A DNA stretch of 41,242 nt from an uncultured Anaerolineae bacterium (lineage in GTDB: Bacteria; Chloroflexota; Anaerolineae; Anaerolineales; Villigracilaceae), in assembly GCA_937120535.1 (NCBI GenBank), contig CAKZJX010000082.1:1-41242 (forward strand). Direction: 5' to 3'. The notes under the pieces were generated by a model. That model was not told where the DNA came from. It worked only from the letters and a program-made list of their open reading frames with translations, and did not search any database. Positions 33,550 through 40,964 of the stretch are shown piece by piece. The position numbers and the translations under genes are program-made. Each line of letters starts with the position of its first letter. Position 1 is the stretch's first letter.

Positions 33550-34053
33550 CTACTGACGCACGATCGAGCAGCCGAAGGGCGGTGTTTCGGTTAGGGAGGG
33601 CAAGGTGCCGGCCAATAAAGCTTCCACAACTTCTTCGACGTAGGAACGAGTTGGCGTACGCTGGCGGAACGTCACATCGTCCGGTGCACCGTGATACCGC
33701 AACACCCCCTCCCGATCCACGATAAACACCTCAGGGGTTACCGTGGCCCCCAACCGATCGGCCACCTCCTGATGCGGATCATGCAGGACCCACGGCAAGC
33801 CGTGTGCCCGAGCGACGCGATCCAACGCCTCGACCGACTCGTTGGCGTTCGAAGCGATCGGCAGCAGCCACACCGCCTCCCCCCACCGTTGGAGCAAGGT
33901 CAGCAGGGCGGCGTCGGTCCGCTCTACGTGGGGGCATTCACATGACCAGAAGTTGACGATAACGATTCGGCCACGTCCGTCGCTCAAGCGATGGAGGTGG
34001 CCGTTCAGATCGGGCAGGGCAAAATCGGGCAGGGGTCGATTGAGCAGATCCAT
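33550..34053 (-). CDS. Thioredoxin-fold redoxin (AhpC/TSA-like)
   Basis: A 167-residue thioredoxin-fold protein. FALPDLNGHLHRLSDGRGRI starts the redoxin domain; the active-site region is NFWSCECPHVERTDAAL, with Cys-x-Cys-Pro in place of CxxC. The cis-proline region VTPEVFIVDREGVLRYHG is well conserved. It would act in thiol-disulfide exchange or peroxide reduction. There is no signal peptide, so it is cytoplasmic. It follows glgP by 48 nt and has no clear ribosome site. Confidence 0.8.
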   Translation of the reverse strand: MDLLNRPLPDFALPDLNGHLHRLSDGRGRIVIVNFWSCECPHVERTDAALLTLLQRWGEAVWLLPIASNANESVEALDRVARAHGLPWVLHDPHQEVADRLGATVTPEVFIVDREGVLRYHGAPDDVTFRQRTPTRSYVEEVVEALLAGTLPSLTETPPFGCSIVRQ

Positions 34054-34101
34054 ACGAAAGGCGGCCAGATGATCTCGCTCTAGCTAAACTGCTGATTGGG
34101 A

Positions 34102-36297
34102 CTAGGCAGGTGTTCTCTTTTTTCGATTTCGGTGGTTCGTCGGCACTTTCTCCAGCCTGGAGTGCAGTGCCGGCAGATACAACCGGTCCAGATATTCCTT
34201 GAGCATCCGGCGCGTGCTGAACTGAGGCACCAGAGTCTTGATGGCTATCTTGGCGCGAGCGATCCACTTGTGAGGGATGTTGTCATCGTCACGCTCGTAG
34301 TAGAGCGGGATGATCTCGTTTTCCAGCAGGCTATACAAGCTCTCGGCATCTTGAGCATCGTCCACCGGAGCATCCAGGGGAAGGTCCTGACCGATGGCCC
34401 AGCCGTTCTGTCCGTTGTAGGCTTCACGCCACCAGCCATCGAGCACCGAACAGTTCAGCACGCCGTTCAGGCAGGCTTTCATGCCAGAGGTGCCGCTGGC
34501 TTCCAGGGGCCGGCGTGGGGTGTTTAGCCACACATCCACGCCCTGCACCAGATAATGGGCCAAATTGAGATCGTAATCTTCCAGGAACACCAATCGACCG
34601 CCCGTCTCGGCTTTCTTCACCGTGCGGTAGATATATTGGATCAGTTGCTTGCCAGGTTCATCGGACGGGTGAGCTTTGCCGGCAAAGATAATCTGCACCG
34701 GCATGTTGGGACGGTTGATCAGGCGCAGCAAGCGGTCCACATCGTGCATCAGCAGGCCGGCGCGTTTATAGGTGGCAAAGCGTCGCGCAAAACCGATGGT
34801 GAGCGCATAGGGATTGAGCAACACTCCCGAGGCGATCACCTGCACCGGATGCACACCGCCTTTCAACCATTGCTGGCGAGCGCGCTCCCGCAGGTAAAAC
34901 ACCAGTTTGCGTTTCAGGTGCAGGCGGACACTCCAGAATTCATCGTCCGGAATGGTGTCCACCAATCTCCATAGTTCCGGATCATCTACCCGATCCAGCC
35001 AGTCCTGGCCGAAGTACTTGTCGAACAACAAGCGCATTCGGCGGGCGATCCAGTTGGCGGTGTGAATGCCGTTGGTCACGTAGGTGATCGGAACATCTTC
35101 CTCGGGGCGATCGGGCCATAGGAAATGCCACATGCGGCGCGCCACCCGTCCATGGAGCTCGCTTACTGCGTTGCGTCCCTCGGAGTGGCGCAGGGCCAAA
35201 ATGCCCATGCTGAAGGTTTCTCCCCAGGGTTGGGTGTTGCGCGCCAGGTCTACGAACTGCTCGCGCGTCAAGCCCAATTGAGGCCAGAGGGCAGCCAGGT
35301 ATTTGTCGATCAGCCACAAGGGGAATTCGTCGTTGCCGGCTGGGACCGGGGTGTGGGTGGTAAAGACATTGGCCGCGCGGGTCTGCTCGATGGCTTCCTG
35401 GAAGGAATAGCCCTTAGCAGTTAGCTCGCGCGCTCGTTCCAACACCAAAAAAGCGGCGTGGCCTTCGTTCATGTGCCAAACGCAAGGGGAATATCCTAAG
35501 GCACATAGGGCGCGTACTCCTCCCACGCCGAGCAATACTTCCTGAGCAATGCGGAAGTTCAAGTCGCTCCAATAGAGGCGCGCCGTGAGGGCCCGGTCAG
35601 GTTCACTGTTCTCGGGCAGATTGGCGTCCAGCAAGTAAAGTGGGACGCGGCCGACGCGCACCTCCCAAATTCGGAGCCGAATCACTCGATCCGGGAATTC
35701 CACGGCAATCGTGATCGGCTTTCCATCTTGGCCGGCGACGAGCAGGAAGGGATGCTCGTCCGCTTTGATCGGATTGTTAATCGCTTCCTGCCAACCGTCT
35801 TCGCTGATTCGCTGGGTGAAGTATCCTTCAGAGTAGAGGAATCCAACAGCGACCAGAGGCAGCCCCAGGTCAGAAGCTTCTTTCAGATGGTCGCCAGCCA
35901 ACACGCCCAGGCCGCCGGAGTAAATTGGCAGGGTTTCATGGAGGCCGTATTCCATTGAGAAGTAAGCCACCGGTCGCCCGAGCAATTCGGGATAATGGGT
36001 GGCGATCCAGGTATGCTGGTCGGAAAGATAGCGGTCAAAATCAGCCATGACGCGGTCGTACATTCTTGTGTAATCTGGGTTCAAGGCAGCGGCGTTGAGG
36101 GTAGACCGTCCGACCGTGTGCAGCATGAGGATTGGGTTATGCGCAATGCGCTCCCAATGATCGAAGTCCAACCGTGCGAACAAACGCGTGGCGTCTGGGT
36201 TCCACGTCCACCACAAGTTGTAGGCGAGTTCGCCCAGCCGGACAATGCGGCGCGGCAGATCAAAACCGTTGGGAAGTCGGGTCAAGAAGGTAGTCAT
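34102..36297 (-). CDS. glgP: Alpha-glucan (glycogen/maltodextrin) phosphorylase
   Basis: A 731-residue GT35 phosphorylase that releases glucose 1-phosphate from alpha-1,4-glucans. The bacterial short-form start is LGELAYNLWWTWNPDATRLF, followed by YFSMEYGLHETLPIYSGGLG and GDHLKEASDLGLPLV. The PLP lysine is Lys607 in ASGTSGMKACLNG. The protein has the roughly 100-residue shorter, Thermotoga-like architecture without the N-terminal regulatory segment. The ATG at 36297 is four nt after the predicted transcription start and lacks a ribosome site; the ATG at 36312 lies within the -10 box. It shares a -35 region with the divergent lutA-like gene. Confidence 0.93.
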   Translation of the reverse strand: MTTFLTRLPNGFDLPRRIVRLGELAYNLWWTWNPDATRLFARLDFDHWERIAHNPILMLHTVGRSTLNAAALNPDYTRMYDRVMADFDRYLSDQHTWIATHYPELLGRPVAYFSMEYGLHETLPIYSGGLGVLAGDHLKEASDLGLPLVAVGFLYSEGYFTQRISEDGWQEAINNPIKADEHPFLLVAGQDGKPITIAVEFPDRVIRLRIWEVRVGRVPLYLLDANLPENSEPDRALTARLYWSDLNFRIAQEVLLGVGGVRALCALGYSPCVWHMNEGHAAFLVLERARELTAKGYSFQEAIEQTRAANVFTTHTPVPAGNDEFPLWLIDKYLAALWPQLGLTREQFVDLARNTQPWGETFSMGILALRHSEGRNAVSELHGRVARRMWHFLWPDRPEEDVPITYVTNGIHTANWIARRMRLLFDKYFGQDWLDRVDDPELWRLVDTIPDDEFWSVRLHLKRKLVFYLRERARQQWLKGGVHPVQVIASGVLLNPYALTIGFARRFATYKRAGLLMHDVDRLLRLINRPNMPVQIIFAGKAHPSDEPGKQLIQYIYRTVKKAETGGRLVFLEDYDLNLAHYLVQGVDVWLNTPRRPLEASGTSGMKACLNGVLNCSVLDGWWREAYNGQNGWAIGQDLPLDAPVDDAQDAESLYSLLENEIIPLYYERDDDNIPHKWIARAKIAIKTLVPQFSTRRMLKEYLDRLYLPALHSRLEKVPTNHRNRKKRTPA

Positions 36298-36307
36298 AGC
36301 GGGAGCA

Positions 36308-36337
36308 ATCATACCACAAGGAAAAACGGTCTGACAA
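36308..36337 (-). promoter_or_regulatory. glgP promoter sharing its -35 with the divergent gene
   Basis: On the minus strand TTGTCA (36337-36332), 18-bp spacer, TATGAT (36313-36308); predicted +1 is 36301, four nt before the ATG. Confidence 0.55.
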
Positions 36338-36360
36338 ACTTTGCAAAATTAGGATAAAAT
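36331..36360 (+). promoter_or_regulatory. Promoter of the leaderless LutA-like gene
   Basis: CTGACA (36331-36336), 18-bp spacer, TAAAAT (36355-36360); predicted +1 is 36367, the A of the start ATG. The -35 overlaps the glgP -35 on the other strand. Confidence 0.6.
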
Positions 36361-36366
36361 GAATGC

Positions 36367-37113
36367 ATGGCAAAGGTGCAACTTTTCGTGACCTGTTTGG
36401 TCGACACGTTCTATCCAGAGGTAGGCGAAGCGGTCGTTGCGATTCTTTCTCGGCTGGGCGTGACCGTAGAATTTCCGCCGGCACAGACCTGCTGTGGCCA
36501 ACCGGCCTTCAATGCCGGCCTGTGGCACGAAGCGCGTCGGATGGCAGCACAGCTGATCCGGGCGTTTGAATCGCCCCCGACTGCAGAGGGGTGGAATGTG
36601 GTCTCTCCATCGGGATCGTGCGTTCATATGATTCGGCACAACTATCTGGAGTTGTTCAAGGACGACCCGGTCTGGCTGCCGCGTGCCCAAGCGCTCGCCG
36701 CCCGAACGTATGAATTCGGTGAATACTTGGTGAACAAGTTGCACGTTCTCGAGCTGGGCGCTTGCTGGGAGGGAAGATTGACGTATCATCCCTCCTGCCA
36801 CTTGCTGCGCGGCTTGGGGAGCGATGGCGCAGCCCGAGCGCTCTTGGCGGCTATAAAGGGAGCACAGGTTGTCGAGTTGCCGTACGCTGAGGAGTGCTGT
36901 GGTTTTGGCGGCATCTTTTCGGTGGTGCATCCGGAGCTGTCGCGAGAGATGTTGGTGCGCAAGATCGAGAACGTGGAAGCCAGTGGTGCAGCTACGTTGG
37001 TGGTGTCGGATGCCGGCTGTCTGATGCACATTGCCGGTGGTCTGAGGCGTCAGGGGAAGAAGCCGCGCGTGGTACACCTGGCGCAGGTGTTGAATAACGT
37101 GAAAAGGGATTGA
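36367..37113 (+). CDS. LutA-like Fe-S protein with CCG domains
   Basis: A 248-residue cytoplasmic protein with two CCG (heterodisulfide reductase-type cysteine-rich) domains: FVTCLVDTFYPEVG, TCCGQPAFNAG, SPSGSCVHM, then YHPSCHLLRGLG, EECCGFGGIFSV and SDAGCLMHIAGGL. This is the pattern of LutA/YkgE, the electron-transfer subunit of the LutABC L-lactate oxidation complex. No lutB or lutC gene is beside it; the following gene is a PIG-L deacetylase 1 nt downstream. Start is the ATG at 36367, with a TAAAAT -10 box exactly 7 nt before it. Confidence 0.88.
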   Translation: MAKVQLFVTCLVDTFYPEVGEAVVAILSRLGVTVEFPPAQTCCGQPAFNAGLWHEARRMAAQLIRAFESPPTAEGWNVVSPSGSCVHMIRHNYLELFKDDPVWLPRAQALAARTYEFGEYLVNKLHVLELGACWEGRLTYHPSCHLLRGLGSDGAARALLAAIKGAQVVELPYAEECCGFGGIFSVVHPELSREMLVRKIENVEASGAATLVVSDAGCLMHIAGGLRRQGKKPRVVHLAQVLNNVKRD

Positions 37114-37114
37114 G

Positions 37115-38077
37115 ATGGGCGCCCTGTCTCAAGCAGAATACCTCCCCCGATCCGCTATGTCCATCCATGCTCATCCGGACGATCAGGAATTTACCGTGGC
37201 CGGCACATTGGCCAAATGGGCCCGGGCCGGCTGCCAGATCGTTTCGGTCATCATCACCAGCGGCGATGCCGGCTCCAACCATCCCGAACACGATGAAACC
37301 TACAAACCCATCCTGGCGCGGTTGCGGGAGCGCGAACAGCGGGCGGCTAACCGTGTGCTCGGCATTCAAGAGACGATCTTTCTCGGCTATCCGGATGGAG
37401 AATTGGAACCCAGCATAGCCCTGCGCAAAGATTTGACCCGTCTGATCCGCAAATACAAACCGGAGGTTGTGGTGATCGGCGATCCCCAAGCGGTGTTCTA
37501 TGGTAGCGGTTACATCAATCATCCCGATCACCGTGCGGCGGCTCAAGCCGCCCTCTATGCGGTGTTTCCCTCGGCCGAGACGCGGCTGATCTTCCCCGAT
37601 CTTCTCAAAGAAGGATACGAACCCCATCGCGTGCGACGCGTCTACATTCACGGGGTGGAAAAGCCCGACGCCTGGGTGGATATTAGCGATACCATTGCCA
37701 TCAAAATCAAAGCGCTGCGTAAGCACAAGAGCCAGCTAGAAGGATGGAACCCTGCCAAGCTGATCCGTGAATGGGCGATGGCGCAGGGCCGAGAGAAGGG
37801 GCTGCGCTACGCTGAGGCGTTCAAGGTCATGTATCCCAACGAAGAGCAGCCGGAAAACAGATCGTCCCAAAGCCGCTCAAAAGAGCAGCAATCCTGCACC
37901 GATCGTTGCCAGGGGGACAGTGAGGTTGTCCACATCTGGAAAGGGGAGCGACTCGACCGCCGTGGCCAGCAAGGAAAGCAACGCCAAAGGCAAGAGGTAA
38001 CGCTCGAACGGTTGTGGGAAGACGTCACCCCAGACATACACCCACACGACGAACGCCGCCAGAGCGAAGCCGCCTAG
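37115..38077 (+). CDS. PIG-L/LmbE-family deacetylase with an unusual C-terminal tail
   Basis: A 320-residue zinc deacetylase of the PIG-L superfamily, which removes acetyl groups from N-acetylglucosamine-type substrates (mycothiol/bacillithiol or glycolipid precursors). The zinc motif AHPDDQEF is at residues 19-26, with HPDHRAAAQAAL further on. The enzyme domain ends near residue 247 (FKVMYPNEEQPE). The last 70 residues are Gln/Arg/Glu/Ser-rich and encoded opposite the convergent kinase gene (37877-38077), so they probably reflect a lost stop rather than a domain. The start at 37115 is 1 nt after the LutA-like gene; 37157 is an alternative. Confidence 0.82.
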   Translation: MGALSQAEYLPRSAMSIHAHPDDQEFTVAGTLAKWARAGCQIVSVIITSGDAGSNHPEHDETYKPILARLREREQRAANRVLGIQETIFLGYPDGELEPSIALRKDLTRLIRKYKPEVVVIGDPQAVFYGSGYINHPDHRAAAQAALYAVFPSAETRLIFPDLLKEGYEPHRVRRVYIHGVEKPDAWVDISDTIAIKIKALRKHKSQLEGWNPAKLIREWAMAQGREKGLRYAEAFKVMYPNEEQPENRSSQSRSKEQQSCTDRCQGDSEVVHIWKGERLDRRGQQGKQRQRQEVTLERLWEDVTPDIHPHDERRQSEAA

Positions 38078-38578
38078 GAACACACCGAGCGATCCCGCCC
38101 AAGACTTCCTATGGCTCCAGGGCAAACGTGGCGATGCCATGCGCCGGCCGATCACATCGGCGATTCCATCCCCGCCACACATCAGCATTAGGGCGATGAT
38201 CCCGATCGGCGTATCGCGCCAAAACAGCAGGGTAAGCGCGACGAAGACTATCCCATAGAAGAGCGGCCCACGCAGTATCTCGCGCCGATCGCCTGTGCGC
38301 GACATGGCCTGGACGGCGGCGTCATCCTTGAGAACACCTAGGCCAATCAGAGCGAACTGTACGGTAATCAGGAAGGGAATGGCCGCCGCCCACCAGCGCG
38401 CCGCAGGCGTCTCGCAGAACAGAAACCAACACAAGACGAAGATCGGACCTGTGGCAATGTGGATGATCTTGCGACTGAGTTGGCTTTCGATCCAGCCACG
38501 ATGAGCGGCAAAATCCATCGTTCGCAGCCAGATCAGGCTGATCAAGAGCGTCACAAGAGCAGCAATCGGTTCAGGCAT
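37877..38578 (-). CDS. Phytol/dolichol kinase-like membrane protein
   Basis: A 233-residue polytopic membrane protein of the CTP-dependent polyprenol kinase family (phytol kinase VTE5, dolichol kinase). RKIIHIATGPIFVLCW (about 36-51) and the GGDGIADVIGRR...SHRKSWAGSLGVFLGG motif (about 138-172) match the conserved catalytic region. It would phosphorylate an isoprenoid alcohol at the membrane. The start at 38578 follows AAGGAG by about 7 nt. It overlaps the convergent PIG-L gene by 201 nt. Substrate is unknown. Confidence 0.82.
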   Translation of the reverse strand: MPEPIAALVTLLISLIWLRTMDFAAHRGWIESQLSRKIIHIATGPIFVLCWFLFCETPAARWWAAAIPFLITVQFALIGLGVLKDDAAVQAMSRTGDRREILRGPLFYGIVFVALTLLFWRDTPIGIIALMLMCGGDGIADVIGRRMASPRLPWSHRKSWAGSLGVFLGGFALAAFVVWVYVWGDVFPQPFERYLLPLALLSLLATAVESLPFPDVDNLTVPLATIGAGLLLF

Positions 38579-38790
38579 AGTCTTCTCCTTTGGCAAAAGT
38601 GGACGTATAAAATAGCTGGCGTTGCTATTGTGAATGCTATAACGTTAAATTGACCGCGCTCTAGTTCAAATTGGAAGCCATACGAGAACAATGTAGTTAC
38701 AACGGAGAGCATGATCAAAGCGCTGCCTTTGTTGCGTTGGATGATCAAGGGAAGGAACAGGGTATTTAGGGCAAAGGAAAGGATCGTGGT
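38551..38790 (-). pseudogene. Possible membrane-protein remnant
   Basis: A minus-strand frame beginning after a TAG near 38790 reads about 80 residues including LPLIIQRNKGSALIMLSVVT, LFSYGFQFELERGQFNVIAF and TIATPAILYVHF. The RGQFNV segment in a hydrophobic context recalls multi-spanning glycosyltransferases of the GT87/DUF2029 kind. It ends within the start of the kinase gene. There is no ribosome site. Base composition is poorer in GC than the neighbours. Likely a decayed fragment near the MITE; confidence is low. Confidence 0.35.
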
Positions 38791-38875
38791 CTGATCCTAA
38801 GAGTGCAAAGATAGTCGGGGTAATTTTTTGTGTTTGTGCAGAGCCGCTAAAAGCCGACTCCGCTTCCATCAGTCA

Positions 38876-39057
38876 AACTGGACTGGGCTTGTTCAATAAT
38901 ATCCTTGAAGCAATAAGGAGAAGCCGGTAGAGTAGGCATGGGAGGGGAGCAGCGATGGAATCAGCCGCCGATTCAAGGGTCAAACGGCCTGCTTGCGGCT
39001 CTTTTAGAGACAGTTCGTACCATCCAAAGAGGCTTATTGAACAAGCCCAACTGGACT
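38876..39057 (+). mobile_element. MITE copy A with 9-bp target duplication
   Basis: A 164-bp element (38885-39048) with perfect 15-bp terminal inverted repeats GGGCTTGTTCAATAA / TTATTGAACAAGCCC. It is flanked by a perfect 9-bp direct repeat AACTGGACT at 38876-38884 and 39049-39057, the target duplication. Inside is a GGAGG followed by an ATG at 38955. No transposase is encoded, so it needs a helper in trans. A 165-bp inverted copy lies at 40498-40662. Confidence 0.85.
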
Positions 39058-39073
39058 CGACATTGCTCAGACC

Positions 39074-39643
39074 CTATACCTGCTCACTGGACGAGGTCGA
39101 AGCCTTGGGGAGGAGATCGTTCAGGCGGGAACGCGCTAGAAACAAGGCGGCCAGCGTTTTGGCATCGGGGATTTCGCCGCGTTCGGCGCGCTGTAGGGCT
39201 TCGGCCAAAGGGATAGGTTCCACGCGTAGGAACTCATCCTCGTCCGCCTCAAGCGGATTGGGGGTGAGATTGGTGGCCAGAAAGACGATCATGAATTCAC
39301 TGGAGTAGCCTGGCGCCAAGTAGAATTCGCCGATTTTTTCTAATCTTCCAGCAGCAAATCCAGTTTCTTCACGTATCTCACGGGCGGCACATACCTCAGG
39401 AGGCTCTTTGTCATCTAGGGTGCCGGCCGGCAGTTCGAGGAGGTCTTTGCCGGCGGCATGGCGATATTGATGAACGAACACAAGGTTCCCTTGGCTATCT
39501 ATCGGGATGAGCACCACGGAACCGCCATGTTCGATGATGTCAAACTTGGTCTCACGACCATCAGGGGTCTTTAGCCAATCGCGACGAATAGAAAAGGCAC
39601 GACCCTTGAGCAAGGTTTCCGATCGAAGGAGTTCAAAGGGCAT
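39074..39643 (-). CDS. NUDIX hydrolase, ADP-ribose pyrophosphatase-like
   Basis: A 189-residue NUDIX enzyme. The Nudix box GX5EX7REUXEEXGU is complete at residues 74-96 (GTLDDKEPPEVCAAREI, then REETGF). The N-terminal half (LLKGRAFSIRRDWLKTPDGR) and LPAGTLD preceding the box are typical of ADP-sugar pyrophosphatases. It would hydrolyse ADP-ribose or related nucleotides. AAGGAG lies 7 nt before the ATG. The gene lies between the two inverted MITE copies; MITE A ends only 16 nt past its stop. Confidence 0.92.
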   Translation of the reverse strand: MPFELLRSETLLKGRAFSIRRDWLKTPDGRETKFDIIEHGGSVVLIPIDSQGNLVFVHQYRHAAGKDLLELPAGTLDDKEPPEVCAAREIREETGFAAGRLEKIGEFYLAPGYSSEFMIVFLATNLTPNPLEADEDEFLRVEPIPLAEALQRAERGEIPDAKTLAALFLARSRLNDLLPKASTSSSEQV

Positions 39644-39671
39644 CTGACTCTCCTTAGGGCGATGATGGAAA

Positions 39672-39697
39672 ACGCCCAGGCGGTTGAGCCTGGGCGT
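39672..39697 (-). terminator. Rho-independent terminator of the LysM lipoprotein gene
   Basis: Perfect 10-bp stem ACGCCCAGGC/GCCTGGGCGT with a 6-nt loop, followed on the minus strand by TTTTCC, 20 nt after the stop of the LysM gene. Confidence 0.8.
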
Positions 39698-39716
39698 AAA
39701 GCACAGCTCCCACTCT

Positions 39717-40433
39717 TTAGGGGATATTGAGCACTTGACCGACGCTAAGCGGTGTTTCTAGGGTGATGCCGTTTGCCTGCGCAATTTGAAGAGGGTCAAC
39801 ATCGCCGAACAAGCAAGCGATTCCGTAAAGGGTTTCGTTTGGTGATACAACCGTGTAGGTGGTGGGGTGAGGGCGCAGAGCGCGTTCGCCTGGGAAGGAG
39901 CCACTCTGTGGTATCTTGAGCACGGTGCCGGCCATTAGAGAATAAGCTTGGGCGCGGGTGATCCCATTTAGTGCTAGCAGTTCATTAGGGTCGACATCAA
40001 AGCGCCGAGCAAGGCAATAGGGAAATTCCCCGCGCTGGAGGGTATAGGTGGCCGGGCGGACGACCGAGGTCGTCTCCGTAGGAATCGTCGTCTGGGGAGT
40101 AGCGATCGGAGTGGAGATCGAGGGCAATGTCGGGAGAGGTGGTAACGTGGCAAAGACATCTTCCGTTGAAGTTGGGAGAATCGCCTCGGTTGGCTGTTCG
40201 ATCGGCGGTTCAATCACAGGTGTCGGGGTCTCTTCTGCCTCAAGACCCGGCGCAGTTTTTGCAAGGGCTGTAGCCGTGGCAAATTCTTCGATCATCTTCA
40301 TCGGATCGACCGAAGGATCGAGAGGCGCATTAAAAGCACTGGTGGGAACTGGATAGGGATCAGCCGATCGTTGGCAGGAAACAAGCAGCAGTGTAAGAAC
40401 GATGGTCACCAGGCCAAATCGTTTATAGGACAT
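39717..40433 (-). CDS. LysM-repeat lipoprotein
   Basis: A 238-residue exported lipoprotein. The signal peptide is MSYKRFGLVTIVLTLLLVSC with lipobox LVSC (Cys20). A Pro/Thr-rich linker runs to about residue 130 (TPIATPQTTIPTETTSVVRP). Two LysM domains follow: TYTLQRGEFPYCLARRFDVD and TYTVVSPNETLYGIACLFGD, each ending in a lysine/asparagine-isoleucine-proline turn (LKIP and LNIP). It probably binds peptidoglycan or another GlcNAc polymer at the cell surface. The start at 40433 follows AAGGAG by 7 nt. A TTGACT-17 bp-TACTAT promoter is at 40462-40490. Confidence 0.88.
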   Translation of the reverse strand: MSYKRFGLVTIVLTLLLVSCQRSADPYPVPTSAFNAPLDPSVDPMKMIEEFATATALAKTAPGLEAEETPTPVIEPPIEQPTEAILPTSTEDVFATLPPLPTLPSISTPIATPQTTIPTETTSVVRPATYTLQRGEFPYCLARRFDVDPNELLALNGITRAQAYSLMAGTVLKIPQSGSFPGERALRPHPTTYTVVSPNETLYGIACLFGDVDPLQIAQANGITLETPLSVGQVLNIP

Positions 40434-40461
40434 GGAAACACTCCTTGCGGTTGATGATAAC

Positions 40462-40490
40462 ATAGTAGCATATCCATTCCTACAAGTCAA
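40462..40490 (-). promoter_or_regulatory. Promoter of the LysM lipoprotein gene
   Basis: On the minus strand TTGACT (40490-40485), 17-bp spacer, TACTAT (40467-40462). Predicted +1 near 40455. MITE B begins 7 bp upstream of the -35. Confidence 0.65.
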
Positions 40491-40497
40491 GTTTACC

Positions 40498-40662
40498 GGG
40501 CTTGTTCAATAAGTCTTTTTGGATGGTACGAACTGTCCCTAGAAGAGCCACAAGCAGGCCGTTTGACCCTTGAATCGGCGGCTGATTCCATCGCTGCTCC
40601 CCTCCCATGCCTGCTCTACCGGGCTCTCCTTTTGCGTCATGGGGTGCTTATTGAACAAGGCC
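40498..40662 (-). mobile_element. MITE copy B, inverted relative to copy A
   Basis: A 165-bp element whose reverse complement matches copy A closely over about 125 bp, with divergence mostly in the first 35 bp. Terminal repeats are GGGCTTGTTCAATAA and TTATTGAACAAGGCC (one mismatch). No target duplication is visible: the flanks are AAGTTTACC and ACCTTTCAT. It sits just upstream of the LysM promoter. Confidence 0.85.
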
Positions 40663-40667
40663 ACCTT

Positions 40668-40862
40668 TCATGCACCAACGCCATTGCCTGAAGTTGGTGC
40701 CGGTGTCGCTTTTGGTCGTGGTGTCGCTGTTGGACAAGGCTTGCAACACTTAACCCGATAACCATACTGACAGTTTGAGCTTTCGTATCCACCACATTCT
40801 CTTTCTCCTGCAGCGCAGAAATCACATCGCCAGGTACAATTACAACAGCTAGTTGCACTCAC
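40668..40862 (-). CDS. Cysteine-rich short ORF, probably truncated
   Basis: A 64-residue frame with 10 cysteines in its first 42 residues (SCCNCTWRCDFC, ECGGYESSNC, VKCCKPC), then a Thr/Pro-rich tail TATPRPKATPAPTSGNG typical of linkers in secreted Chloroflexota proteins. It begins with GTG without a ribosome site, shortly after an in-frame TAA, so it is probably the 3' end of a longer secreted protein gene cut by the transposase insertion. I do not recognise the family. Confidence 0.4.
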   Translation of the reverse strand: MSATSCCNCTWRCDFCAAGERECGGYESSNCQYGYRVKCCKPCPTATPRPKATPAPTSGNGVGA

Positions 40863-40920
40863 TTTATTTACTCGAGTTTAGACAAAATTGGGGTGGTTCT
40901 GCCCTTGAGCAAAACCGCCT

Positions 40921-40964
40921 TCTGGTAGAAACTTGGGATTGTGAACACTCCAGCTTCTACCAGA
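40921..40964 (+). repeat. Inverted repeat spanning the transposase start codon
   Basis: TCTGGTAGAA (40921-40930) is the exact reverse complement of TTCTACCAGA (40955-40964). The 24-nt loop holds the GTG start at 40941. It may hide the start region in long transcripts entering from outside. Confidence 0.6.

Noticed and set aside
38876-40671. The MITE pair as one composite transposon
   Set aside because: Copy A has its own 9-bp duplication on both sides, so it inserted alone; the outer flanks of A and B do not match.
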